A stretch of DNA of 64,000 nucleotides, from the NCBI RefSeq assembly GCF_010183535.1, contig NC_071332.1:18352001-18416000 (forward strand), given 5' to 3'. Under the pieces are notes generated by a model. It ran no database searches and had not been told where the DNA came from. It saw nothing but the letters and a program-made list of their open reading frames with translations. Positions 22,838 to 34,393 of the stretch are shown here, piece by piece; positions within the stretch are counted from its first letter, which is position 1, and each line of letters opens with the position of its first letter. The stretch is from Caenorhabditis remanei. Lineage: Eukaryota; Nematoda; Chromadorea; Rhabditida; Rhabditidae. Made by a program: the position numbers and the translations under genes.

Positions 22838-24025
22838 CTAAAAAGTCTTCTTATCGATAACAATTTGGTCGAAGAAGTCATCATCATTTACTTTGAACTC
22901 CAACATTTTATTCGACTCATCTGGAATCTTGTAGTGGTAGATGACTTCTTCTCCAGATTCCACTTTTTCACAAAACGATTCTAGGTAATCAGGGTAGTCG
23001 CGGAGACCGTATGATACGACAGTGCAAGACTCGAAGTTGGTAGACGTGGAGAATAACTGTAATGAAGACATCCATAACAGGGTTGCCGCCGAAAAAAAAA
23101 ATTATTTTCGGTTTTTCGAGTGTATTTAACCGAAAATAATTTATTTTTTTTCGGCGGCAACCCTGGTCCATAACAATCAAAAATAATCATTATAGTAATA
23201 AAAAAACTAACATCTCTGATTTCTATCAAGAATTGCTCTGTGACTTCCCGAAATAAAATCGTAAAACGTTTGAAATGCAAGCGACATTCGGATGGGAAGT
23301 AATCGAAACAATCTTGAGCAGTGAGTTCTTCTGCTTGCTTCCATTGCTCCAGACTCGCGATTTCGTTGAGACTTTTCGATGCTCGTTCCGGTGCCCAATC
23401 GTCACTGTATCCTTCGATGATTTCGATATCCACAAGCACTTTCGGTTTGAGGCAGCGAAGAACCGATAGAAGGTATTTAGGGGATCCCGCACGGAGTGTC
23501 AATGCTTTGACGTGTATTTGGTGATTCAGTTGTTTCAGAAGGCTATTCAATCTGAATCGTCTCATTCTATTATTGGACTGAAAGCTGACTGTGAGCTCAT
23601 CCAATCGCAGTTTTGGATTATTCAGTGCAATCGAGATATCATTCATGGCGGTTTTCACGTGATCGTTGCTTCTAAGAATGCAAGATTCCTCATAAGCCAA
23701 ACCAAGTTCCTCCTGCTCATTCGCCTCAAACATTTCGTCCCAATTCTTTCTCGCATACGTAACCTTATTGTTGTTATACACACAAGTGATATACGAATCA
23801 TTCGAAATGATCGCGATCGATTTGTATGCAAGTTTATGTTCATCGACAAGAGAACGCAGGTCCTTCGACACTTTTCGGAGAGTCAATCTGAAATTTCGAA
23901 TGAATTTTGTTTGTTGCGAACGATTTCTGAATTACTAACTGCTCTTTGAGATCACATTTCTCAATGATTTTACCAATTGCATCGGTGGGCAAATTGGAGA
24001 ATTCGACGGTAGAGGTACTGGACAT
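22838..24025 (-). CDS. F-box/FTH protein FB13
   Basis: Exons 24025-23940, 23887-23212 and 23056-22838, 326 aa in frame. F-box (MSSTSTVEFSNLPTDAIGKI), then FTH with EQEELGLAYEES, LNHQIHVKALTLRAG, LRCLKPKVLVDIEI and LEQWKQAEELTAQDCFDYF. It is closest to FB4 by the acidic insert. The second intron hosts an 88-bp MITE. The spacer upstream holds a 177-bp inverted repeat and a stray TTGGTCCATGAG that equals the MDQL start of HTH-bearing sisters, perhaps the remains of a lost first exon. Confidence 0.87.
23078..23165. mobile_element. 88-bp hAT-like hairpin MITE
   Basis: A near-perfect hairpin: CAGGGTTGCCGCCG followed by an A-run, and its reverse complement CGGCGGCAACCCTG at the other end, with a short GTTTTTCGAGTG loop region. 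CAGGG ends plus the flanks ATCCATAA and GTCCATAA (7 of 8 identical) fit hAT insertion. It lies inside FB13 intron 2. Confidence 0.75.
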
Positions 24026-24058
24026 ATTTCGAAAGCTTCTGAAATTATATTATGTGTT

Positions 24059-24235
24059 ATTATGAATTCAATTTTTTCTGTGCAAGGAACGTTCGCCCCG
24101 CCCCCTCGCGGGGGCCACGCCCATTTCTTGCGGCAGTGTTCAAAAATTGAACGCAGCATTGAAATGGAAGTGGGCGTTGCTGCCGCATGGGGGCGAAGCG
24201 AACCTTCCTTGCACAGAAAAAATTAAATTCATAAT
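24059..24235. repeat. 177-bp inverted-repeat element with GC-rich core
   Basis: The arms ATTATGAATTCAATTTTTTC and TGTGCAAGGAACGTTCGC are mirrored at the right end with a few changes (AAGGAAGGTTCGC), giving arms of about 40 bp. The core is unusually GC-rich (CGCCCCCTCGCGGGGGCC) and includes a second small inversion around TTCAAAAATTGAA. It is probably a MITE. The target duplication is unclear, possibly TA-type. Confidence 0.65.
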
Positions 24236-24449
24236 AGTTGGTCCATGAGTTTTAAAAATGAAGGAAAAATAAACAAAATCTGAAAAATAGAAAAAATAAT
24301 GTTTTCAGCGATTGAAACGCTGTAAAATATGAGGAAAAAACAACAAGTTTTCTATTTAAAAAAGTTTAACAAACAATAAAAAAATTTTTAAAAAAGAACA
24401 GAGAAAAACCAAAAAGGTGAACAACAACAATAACAAAAATCTCAAGAAT

Positions 24450-26906
24450 TTAGAGCATTTCCATGTATGAAACACGACGAATTTCGATGTGATCCATCCA
24501 GAATTCGTAGATCAAAACGTCGGTAGAGTCTGGGATGAGATATTGATAGAATACTGGAAGATAATTCCCCGGTTCCAGACGAAGACCCAATTCGACGGCG
24601 AGTTCTTCGATGAGTGGAAGATAGACGCACTCGATGTTACAGTGTTTGAAAGTTGGAGAGCGGGAGAATATCTGGAAGTAATTAGGGGTAATTAGGAGTT
24701 AATTGAGGGGTAATTGAGGGGTAATTGAGGTAGGCGTGGCTAAGTTTAGCGCTAAAATTTCGAAAATGAGGGATTTTAAAAGCGGAGAAACCTTCAAAAA
24801 CTCAAAAAATGAAACAATTTTTTTCAAATTTTTTGGATTTTTCATCGAAAATGAGATGGTTTCGAAGAATTTATTCTATTTCTGAATGATAGTCGGAAAT
24901 TTGACTTTTTCGCGTAAAAAATTCAAACATTCGAAATTTAAACTTTGGCGCCAAGTGATTTTTGCAAATTTTCGCAATTTTTGAAGTCAAAATCAGTTGT
25001 TCGCACTGAAATGGGCAATTTTCAAGCCAAAAATACCAAGTTTTCGCTATTCCACCCACAAAATTATTGCAAATACGCTCTACCGCACACTAACATTTCT
25101 CAAGCTGAACAGGGTGTCCATAGTGAGACAGTAGAACTTGAATCCACACAAAACGGCGTCGGAGATTCGATCGAAGAGAAAGAATCCAGTGGAGAACATG
25201 ATTCTGACGAGTTTCGCCTTGTTGTACTGATCCATCTGTATGATATTATAGGTTCCGAAATTCTGCATCCAGAACATATCGATCCCATAAATATCGATTT
25301 CCTCGAGAATTCCCGCCTTCAAAAATGGAAGAATCGCGTGAACTTGAGCCTCGTTGGACACTTTCAATGTTATTTTTCTGACTGAAAGCTGATGATTCAA
25401 CGATTTTATTTCATTTTTGATCTGCTCAGCAAACCATCTCATCTCTCTATCCTTCTCCCAATGATAACTAATCTCGAGACTTTCCAAATGAAGTTTCGGA
25501 TTTCTGAGAGCAACCATAATATCTCGGAGTGCTCCACGCAATGGTTCATAGAGACAAGTACTGACGATGGCTGTATTACGGTAGCAGATATTCAAATCGT
25601 TGAATGACACTGAAATCCAATTGTCGTCGCATATCATCTCGATTGATTCGTAGAGTGGAGTACGTTCAGAGATGACTGAACGAAGGCCGCGGGATACTTT
25701 TTCAAGGCAGATGCTGGAATAAATGCGTGATTTTTAAATTGAAAATTAGATGTTTAAGCTCCGCCTAGATCTATAAAGTGGGCGGAGCTTAAGTCAGTGC
25801 TGATGGAATTGGAACGAGACTCCGCCCACTTTTAATCCATTTTTGAATTCGTAGGAAAATTTTAATTCCAGCGCCACGCCCTTTTTTTAAAGCAAAACTG
25901 ACAAAAATTGAAAAGTGGGCGTGGTCAAGAAGTGGGCGGAGCTTAGCTTTTCTCTATTTTCACAAAAAAATCAATTAGATTTTAACTTCGCTCCCAGACC
26001 ACGCCCATTTTCGGAAATTTATCGAGGTTTCTGGAACTAATTATGCAAAAGTAGTGATAAATGGGCGTGGCCAAACGTGGGCGGAGCTTAATTTCACGCG
26101 ATTTTTATTCGAAACTCCGCCTTTTTTCCAGACCACGCCCATCTCTCCACATCAAATGTGCTCAAAGGCAACGGCATATGTCATGATGATGCAATAATGG
26201 GCGTGTCTTTAAAGTGGGCGGAGCTAAATCTCTGAAAATCAAACTTACTGATCTCTGAACTCGGTGTAATTCAATATTTTATTGAGAGTATCGACTGGAA
26301 GTTGAGAGAAAGTTGTCGGACGTGGATGCTTGCTGAAAAATCGATAAATTGACAAGCCACGCCCCTTTTTGGCGCGAAATTTCTTGATTTTTCAAGTTTT
26401 TCAAAAGAAATTTCGCCCCAAAACTGCGAAATTGGCTGAATTCTTACGAGATATCGTAGAACAAATCGCGTTTTCCGTTGTAGAACCAGTAGTACCAGAA
26501 ATCGAAAGTCGGATACGAAATTCGGATATTTCCGACGACTTCCAACACTTTTCTGTACGATCGATCGATTGAAACGCCATTGATGACGTCATTGAGAATG
26601 CACGTACGCATAGAAAACTTGTTTGTCATCAGAAAGTCGCGGAGATTGCTGAAAAAAAGATTTGTGCTTTTTTTGTGATTTGTGTGAAAATTTATAGTTA
26701 TTTGATGAAAATTACATTCTATTGATGGTCTCATCCCAATTCGTTTGTACTTTTTTGACAAAAATCGATTGATAATCGTCGAAAGAGATCATGTCGTTGC
26801 CGAGCATTTGGCGCATTGTCTCATAGGAGCTTTCGGCGGTTTTCCAGTTCAAAATGTCATACAAAACGCATGTTTCAATTACCGCCGACTGTTCTTCGGC
26901 TGACAT
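24450..26906 (-). CDS. HTH-HTH-F-box-FTH protein FB14
   Basis: Exons 26906-26716, 26648-26448, 26332-26249, 25713-25095 and 24671-24450, 438 aa. The first exon is an HTH module (VIETCVLYDILNWKTAESSY). The second exon is another HTH module (RTCILNDVINGVSIDRSY, then FDFWYYWFYNGKRDLFYD). F-box (FSQLPVDTLNKILNYTEF) and FTH (NPKLHLESLEISYHW, LNHQLSVRKITL, LPFLKAGILEEIDI) follow. The last exon ends EFWMDHIEIRRVSYMEML. The start is tentative because an acceptor-like TTTTCAG lies just before the ATG. It is the apparent donor of the FB12 segment. The 535-nt third intron is full of GGGCGTGG and GGGCGGAGC repeats. Confidence 0.82.
25714..26248. repeat. Intron filled with GGGCGGAGCTTA/GGGCGTGG repeats
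   Basis: Within about 500 nt I count roughly a dozen short copies of two related motifs, AGTGGGCGGAGCTTA and TGGGCGTGGC, in both orientations (for example near 25775, 25825, 25915, 25935, 26000, 26065, 26080, 26120, 26140, 26205 and 26215). Adjacent inverted copies could fold into hairpins. No transposon ends were identified. Confidence 0.6.
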
Positions 26907-27166
26907 TCTGAAAATTTCAGAAAAATTGAGTAATTTTAAGCCGAGAAATGCTGAAAATAGGGGAAAAAGGACGAATGATTGCGTAACAGAGCATGCTCGT
27001 AACTTCCGGCACATTGTACGCAATGAACTTTTTCGCATACCGTACTCCGAGAGAAAAATATAAATGAAGAAGAAACTTCGATGAATCATGAGATAATTTC
27101 GAACAAAAATGTCATAAATAACAAATTAAGTTTTATTCCAAAAATAATTAACAAAAAGGAACAATT

Positions 27167-28677
27167 TCAAGCGTTTTTGCTCGTTTTGAGCAACAATGTG
27201 AAATGGAAAAACTCTACAACAATAGTTGAATTAGGAATGCTATATTTCTCGGAAGATTCACTTTTTTGGAGGTTTAATGCTTCTTTAATTGCGTCCTCAT
27301 CCAGCGATTCCCGTGTTTTGATGGTACAAGCCTCGAAGTTGGTCGATTTTGAGAGATGCTGAAAGGAGAAACATGTATTAAAAAGCTGAAAAACTAGAGG
27401 AAATTACATCGCACAGCAAGACCAAATCGTGAACTGAAATCGTTTCGAAAGTTGTTTGAAATGTTGAAAAATGGGAAAAGTTTTCAATCGGCAGAGAGCG
27501 TGTTCCAAGGAGTTTCAGGTGTTTCGCCTGTTTCCACTGATCCATTTCGACCAATTCATTACTCGAAAGCCTCTCATTGATTTCCAGTTCTTTCAGTGTT
27601 CCCGATTTGAAACATTTCAAAATTCTCATAGTGTCTTCTTCATTACGTGCATTGATAATGCATTTCTGGGAATGAATTTTATAATTTATTGAGTTGAGCA
27701 ACTCAAAGAAGTTCTTCTCATAGTTTCGAAGCGCCGCAATCCATCCAATTCTTTCAACGGAATGAGCAACAGGGGGGAACGACCAGAATCGAAAAGATTC
27801 CAATCGAAGTTTTGGATTCTTCAGAAGAACTTCCAGCTCTCGGAATACACGCTTCTCGATAAAATCCAGTGAACAATAGCGTGAATGATTCAATTCAATT
27901 GGAAAAGAATCAATGAAATCTGCTTTATTCACTTCGATTAGAAAGTAATCTCCTCCAGAAAACACGAAAATATCAGTGCAAGGAGGTGGTCGTTGATCGA
28001 CAATTGTTCGGAGAGAATGAGACACATTGCGGAGATTCAGACTGCAAAATAACAATGGGGAAAAATCGATAATAAGGTCTTACTATGACTTCAAGTCACA
28101 TCGATCCACAATTTCAGCAATCACATCTTCTGGAAAATCGGAAAATGAAAGGTTTACATTATTAGTGGCATCAAGGCCCTTTTTCGGCTGCTCAGCTCTG
28201 ATGCAAGCCAGCTGCTGGCTGAAAAAGTGTCACTATTCAAAAAATATCAAGTGAATTCTTACACATCCATATCTAGAAGTGTATACCAATCTGCATGTTG
28301 ACCCTCATCAATTTCAATATTTCCAGATGCATCACACATATCTTTATAAGAGTTTTCAGTCGATCTTCCGTCAATGATATCAGCAAAAATGCAGACTTCT
28401 AAGTCTGCAACTCGGTGAGCTCTGAAAATATTCTATGGGAAAAGAAATTCAACTAAAAATACTATAATTACCTTCCATCTTTTGCTGAATAATAGGCTTC
28501 TTTGAGATATCGATTGAACCAATACTCATAATTGTCATAAGAAATTGCTTCTTTTTCTTTCACCTCACACAGTTTTTCATAGTTTTTATACGATTTTTCA
28601 ATAGTTTTCCATTGAGAAATATGGTAGAGAATCAGTGATCGAAACTGGTTTGGAGAATTCAGTGGCAATTCAATCAT
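27167..28677 (-). CDS. HTH-HTH-F-box-FTH protein FB15
   Basis: Exons 28677-28472 (HTH 1, RSLILYHISQWKTIEKSYKN, then YWFNRYLKEAYYSAKDGR), 28421-28263 (HTH 2, diverged: EVCIFADIIDGRSTENSYKD), 28218-28084 (F-box: LSFSDFPEDVIAEIVDRCDL), 28041-27408 (FTH: NPKLRLESFRF, INYKIHSQKCII, MDQWKQAKHLKL) and 27358-27167; 441 aa in frame. It belongs to the right-hand group, whose FTH exon starts LNLRNVSHSLR and whose last exon contains the YSIPNSNLV motif. The F-box exon has about 50 nt extra at its 5' end compared with FB20, so an alternative acceptor is possible. Confidence 0.83.
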
Positions 28678-28844
28678 TTTCGAAAGTGTCTGGAAAAATT
28701 ATGCAATTTTTTCGATATAAGTCTTCAAAAAGTATTTGTAATAGCAAGTCGAACTGTTAAAATCGATTGAATTTGGATTGAAAATTCAGATGATCGAATC
28801 AACAAAAATAACTTTATAACAACAAAATCAACAGAAAATAACAA

Positions 28845-30340
28845 TTATACAGAAGATTTACTCAATTGTATTACGTGCGTATCGAGAAATAACTCAACGA
28901 CAAGATTTGAATTGGGAATTGAATAAACTTCTGGAGAAGTGGTTTCTTGGAGGTTCAGCGCTTCCTTGATTGCTTCAGTGTCCAATCTGTCGTAAGTTTC
29001 CATAGTACCCCATTCGAAATTGTTTGATTTGGACAGACCCTGAAAATTGTATTTAGGAATTTTCTACAAAATATATTTGAGAATTACGTTGCATAGTTGA
29101 ACCAGATCCTCCATAGAAAACTGTTCAAACTCCGTTTCGATAGTTGTGAAATGAAGCAAATGCTTGATCGATGGCAGGTTGAATCCATAGAGTCTCAGGT
29201 GTTTCGCTTGTTTCCATTGATCCATTCTGACGATATCATTGATATCATATCTCCGACCACAAGGATCGTTAGTAAGTTCAAGTGTTTCAAGTGTTCCAGG
29301 CTTTAAATATTCTAGAATTCCAATAAAATTTTCTTCAGTCTGCACACTAATCGAACATTCCTCCACATGAATTTTGTGATCCAACTCGTCGTCCAGAAAA
29401 TAGATAAACCGATATTTGTAGAATAGCCATTCCTCACTAATATCGCCTCCTCCTGTCATCATTTCATGTCGATAATGGTTAGAAACCGCTTCAAAAGAGA
29501 AAAATTCCAATCGAAGTTTCGTATGATTCAGAAGGAACTTCAGCATTTTAAGAACTTCTGGTTCAGCGATTTGATATGAAAAAAGGTTTTGTGAAACGAA
29601 AAATGCATTTCCCGCATTAATTTCCATTCTGCCATCTTCACAGAATACGTAGAATTCAGTAAATGCAGGTGGCTTCTGATTAACGATGGTTCGAAGTCCG
29701 TATGAAACGTTTCGGAGATTCAAACTGTAAAAATGTTAATTAAATCTATTTGTTTGCTACAATTATTAAAGCTTACTAAGCTTCCAATTCACATTTTCCA
29801 ATAATTTCAGCTATAACGTCTTCTGGTAGATCGGAGAATGTGACACGAGTAAATAGGTGTCCATTTTTGAAACGTTTATACCAATAATCATGATCTTCTT
29901 TATCGATTTTTTGCTCTTCAAACGCTTCACACAAATCATTCAACGATTTTTCAGCAGTTTTTCCATTGATGACGTCAGAGAGGATGCATCCACGAATGTC
30001 TGGTAGCGGGAGACCTCTGAAAAAGACATTATTTTATTGATTTTAACAATTCAATGTTTTCAAAAGAGGAAAGGCGTAATTTTCATCTGATATTTAATAT
30101 ATAGACAGTTTTATTTTCTGAAAACTTCGCGAACCTTTTGCTGTCCTTTGAATAATAAGCTTCTTTGGAATGAATATTGAACCAATTTTCATATTCTTCA
30201 TAAGAAACTGATTGTGTTCCGAATGCTTCACACAGTTTCTTATAATTCGAATATGATTTTTCGGGAGTTTTCCATTGAGAGTTATCGTAAATGTTGAGTG
30301 CACGAATATCGATTGGATGATCCGAGAGCGACGTGACCAT
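28845..30340 (-). CDS. HTH-HTH-F-box-FTH protein FB16
   Basis: Exons 30340-30135 (HTH 1: IDIRALNIYDNSQWKTPEKS), 30016-29777 (HTH 2 fused to F-box in one exon: DIRGCILSDVINGKTAEKSL, then TFSDLPEDVIAEIIGKCELE), 29724-29088 (FTH: TKLRLEFFSFE, LDHKIHVEECSISV, LKPGTLETLEL, MDQWKQAKHLRL) and 29039-28845; 425 aa. No lesions. The 429-nt spacer upstream shares a 25-bp block with the region upstream of FB14. Confidence 0.87.
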
Positions 30341-30769
30341 TTCGTCGGGAAATCTGAAAGTTGTAAATGTGGAAATCATACAAATCGGGGAGGAACGATT
30401 CGGCAAGAGAAAGGAGCGGAGTTAGTAGAAATATTGCGCGGTGCATATTTTCATTACTCTAATTTTATGAGGAAAATTAACATGAACAATTCTTCCCTTT
30501 CTAAAAATTATCGTGGACAATGAGATTCCGGAAATCGGTTGGGCAACTCAGCAGCGAATCGAGCATTTTCAGAAACCAAATGGAAAAGACACGTCGGATC
30601 AAGTTGCGCGTAACTTCCGGTGCATTGTACGCAAACACCGGTGTGCTCACCGTAGTCTAGATAAAAAAGTAATTGAGAAAGCGAATTTAACGCATTCGGA
30701 TTGAAAATTCAGAGGAGTAAATCAACAAAAAAGTAAGTTTATAACAAGAAAATCAACAGAAAATAACAA

Positions 30770-33629
30770 TTATACGGAGTATTTACTCAATTTCAACACT
30801 CTTGATCCCCATGAAAACTCAATGACAAGATTTGAATTGGGAATCGAATATATTCCTGGAGAAGTGGTTTCTTGGAGATTCAGCGCTTCCTTGATTGCGT
30901 CTGTATCCAATCTTTCTCGAGCTTTCATAGTATACGATTCGAAATTGATTGATTCGGACAAACCCTGAAAATAAGAAGTTTCGGGTTTTTCCAAAAAATA
31001 TATATAGGTATTACGTTGCATAGTTGAACCAGATCCTTCATAGAAAACTGTTCAAACTCCGTTTCGATAGTTGTGAAATGGAGCAAATGCTCGATCGATG
31101 GCAGGTGAATTCATAGAGTCTCAGGTGTTCCGCTTGCTTCCATTGATCCATTCTAACGATTCGATTGATACTATGTCTCCGAATTCCGTCTCTAATAACT
31201 ATTTTCTGAAGAATTCCGGGCTTGAGACAATGTAAAACTTCAATCGATTCTTTCTCGGTTTCAGTATCAATGAAACAATTTTCCACGTGAATTTGGTGAT
31301 GCAACGAATTTAGAAGATCAAAAAAGTGCTTCTTATAATTTCGGATTTTGGAATTTGTTTTGAGACCAGGGAGCACATGTCTTGATACCGTTTTGATACT
31401 CAATTGTTTCAGTCGAAGTTTCGGATTTCGCAATAAAAATTCCAGTTCTCTGAACATCTTTTGTTGATTCCTACCGCGCGGATCTGGCAAATGTAAGAAG
31501 TCGTGCGAAATACCAATGCCATAATCTACAAAAACCGTATAAAGTTTAGTACATGCAGGTCTCTTCTGGTCAACGACGGTTCGAAGTCCATATGAAACGT
31601 TTCGGAGATTCAAACTGCAAAAAAATTGAATTTGATATAGTTTTCTTCGATAAATAACGGCCTACTGAGTCTCCAAATCACATTTTTCCACAATCTCCGA
31701 AACGACATCAATCGGCAAGTCGGAGAATTGGAGTGGTGTCGAGGGATGACTGAAAATTGGAACAATCAGGCAAATACTCATTGACTACGGTACTCATTGC
31801 CTACGGTTACTCATTGACTACGCTGTCTCATTGCCTACTCATACTCATTGCCTACGGTCAGCTCATTGACTACGCTTGGCTCATTGCCTATATATACTTA
31901 TTACCTACGCTTGACTCTTTGACTACGCTTGGCTCTTTGCCTACTCTTGCTCATTGCCTACGCTCGGCTCATTGACTCCCTTTTTTTTAATTTGTAGCAG
32001 AGATTCTGGAACTGGTAATTGGTGAATACCTATACTTTATATATAGGTTTCTGGTTAATTTAAGATTTGTTGTTGGGACATAAGAGCATGTGTTTCCCAA
32101 GATTGTGAAGTACCATCTAAAGTTGTTGAAAAAGGGTCCTGATCATAGAATAAGTTGAACCAGTGGGTAAGTTTCGGAGCTCTGGTAATGGGTACTTTAG
32201 TGGGATTATCGTAGGGTAGATCAAGTCCAATGTCTCATACTAAAAACAAAGAAGCTCTCCCTCTTCTTTTCTTCTTGCAGTAAGAGGGTACCTCTATCCG
32301 GCAGCAATTCTCTGGATGACTCATATACTACTAAATTTATCTACTTTCCTATATTTGATAAATAGCCAATACCTAAATTATTCCTTGGTTAAATTATTTC
32401 ATATTTGAACCTTATAGTTTCGTATGTAAACTCTATAATTACCCATCCAGATCGTATAGGTTCGAGCTTACAAAGTTCTGTCCAACTCTATTTAGAACTT
32501 TTAATTTAAAAAGAAAAGCCGAATCCGGGGGATACACTCGGGGACCTTCTCTTGTCAGAACTCATTGAAGTTGAATTTAACTACTTAATTCAGATTTTTC
32601 CAGATTGTGTCTTGATTTTAGACAAATGATCTAGTTAAAGTTGTTGTGAATAGGAAGCGATTGAACAATCATAGCCAGAAATAATAATTATTCTAGGCTT
32701 TACAGCTCTGTGTATTATCTTATCCAAAAACATTGCCTGAATCACGCAGCTCCCTAAATGGAAGTTGAGTCCACAGTGAATTAACTTATACAGAAACATA
32801 CGCCATCAAACATCTGCATTGAGAGTTGACCTTCAGGATATTGGTATCAGTTTCTAAATTGCGTACTCCTTATTGTTATTGCAAACTTTCATGAAACGTT
32901 CCTTGGGCTCGTCTAGGTATTCACCAATTACCAGTTCCAGAATCTCTGCTACAAAGTAAAAAAAGGGAGTCAATGAGCCGAGCGTAGGCAATGAGCAAGA
33001 GTAGGCAAAGAGCCAAGCGTAGTCAAAGAGTCAAGCGTAGGCAATGAGTATATATAGGCAATGAGCCAAGCGTAGTCAATGAGCTGACCGTAGGCAATGA
33101 GTATGAGTAGGCAATGAGACAGCGTAGTCAATGAGTAACCGTAGGCAATGAGTACCGTAGTCAATGAGTATTTGCCGAACAATCACTCGATGTTTCATTT
33201 TCCGAGTGTGTAAAACTCACCGTGTATACTTATAACGTTTGTACCAGTAGCCATGTTCTTCCTTATTGATTTTAATGAATCCAAACGCTTCACACAAATC
33301 AATCAAAGATTTTTCAGCAGGTTTTCCATTGACTACATCAGATAGAATGCAGCAACGAATATCTGTCACCGGGGGTTGGCTGAAAAATATATATTATCAG
33401 AAAAATGTTTCTCTGTCAAAAACCTTTTATTTCTAGCGGAATAATAGGCTTCTTTGAGATATTCATTGAAGTAATACTCATAGTCTTCATAAGAAATCGC
33501 CACATTTCCTGATGTTTCACACAGTTTCTCATAACTATTATATGATTTTTCGGCTGTTTTCCATTGAGAATTATCGTAAAGGATAAGTGCACGAATATCG
33601 ATAGGAGGATTCTTCGGTACACTGATCAT
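30770..33629 (-). pseudogene. HTH-HTH-F-box-FTH gene FB17 with a frameshift and a transposon-bearing intron
   Basis: Exons 33629-33424 (HTH 1), 33379-33221 (HTH 2, CCILSDVVNGKPAEKSLID), 31749-31666 (F-box: LQFSDLPIDVVSEIVEKCDL), 31614-31015 (FTH) and 30964-30770. The FTH exon is 600 nt, one short of the family phase. The missing base lies near 31105 compared with the same spot in FB16 (29183), and the protein runs out of frame after HLRLYEF. The 1471-nt intron 2 (33220-31750) contains a 1408-bp element, but the donor GTGAGT and acceptor TTTTCAG survive. The lost part is the C-terminal third of the FTH domain plus the tail. A partly functional truncated protein cannot be ruled out. Confidence 0.82.
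31769..33176. mobile_element. Long-TIR MULE/foldback element (nonautonomous)
   Basis: 1408 bp with inverted repeats of about 263 bp (31769-32032 and 32914-33176) starting GGCAAATACTCATTGACTAC. The flanking duplication GAACAATCA (31760-31768 and 33177-33185) is a perfect 9 bp, as for Mutator-like transposons. Each TIR is itself built from about 12 units of 17-18 bp with the core CTCATTGMCTACG. The 880-bp centre has no convincing coding frame, so it would need a transposase in trans. It sits in FB17 intron 2. Confidence 0.87.
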
Positions 33630-33917
33630 TGCCGAAACCAACTGAAATGAAATTATTTATATTTAACTTTTCGGAAAGCCAACACCAATATAGTTGTTAT
33701 AATTGTATGCAAAGGAACTTCATTTCCAAAACTTGCTTCTACAAACAAATATATTTAAATATACTGAAAGTGAAATGAACGCATTACGTTATCAAATTTG
33801 AAGATAAACAAGAACAGTTTTATAACAATAAAATCAACAGTGATTCAAATAAAAAAGGAAATTCAGATTTTGGTTATTTGGATAGTATCAAAAAATAGGA
33901 ATTCAACAACGAGATCC

Positions 33918-34393
33918 TGTAAGGTATTCGGATGAATCCCTTAGGCCTGCTCGGCTCTTTGTCTAAAGCCCACAGTTGTTTCACCAAATTTGACACTTTC
34001 AGAAGTCAATAATTTCGCGTCGAAACTGCTCGCCTCCGCTCACAGTCTCGTCGCCTCAATTCCTAGGCCTGCAACTGTCATCGCCGCCGTCGTCGTGTCT
34101 GCTGCCTCTCTCGTCGCCAACGCTCTCTCGCCGCCACCGCCACAACGACACTCCGCCACCACGAGGACTGTTTGACCTGGCGCTCAACCGCCATGGCGCC
34201 AATCTATGGATTTACGAACTCCGCCCCCTTTTCACCACTATATAAGCTGAGAATTCCCTTTCTCTTGGCAGTTCTTACGGGTGAACTTGCACCAGTCCCT
34301 ATTTCTCTTTGTAACCCTCTTTCACCCTTTCACTTGTAACATTTGAGTAATAATAAACTAGTAGTTGAGTATAAAAGTCTTGCGTTGCTTACT
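33918..34393 (+). repeat. 5' LTR
   Basis: 476 bp starting TGTAAGG and ending GCTTACT (short inverted ends TGTAAG/CTTAC). It holds a TATA-like TATATAAG near 34239 and AATAAA at 34352-34357, so promoter and polyadenylation signals are in the usual order. A 61-codon open frame inside is low-complexity and repeated in both LTRs, and is not called as a gene. Confidence 0.9.

Noticed and set aside
27081..27362. Plus-strand 93-codon frame
   Set aside because: It is the antisense of the FB15 last exon and its 3' region; no independent support.
31769..32032. Short regular repeats resembling a CRISPR array
   Set aside because: Units are contiguous without spacers, appear inverted at the other end of the element, and the genome is eukaryotic.
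33990..34175. 61-codon frame repeated at 39986-40171
   Set aside because: It lies wholly inside both LTRs, is low-complexity (Ala/Ser/Pro), and overlaps promoter sequence.
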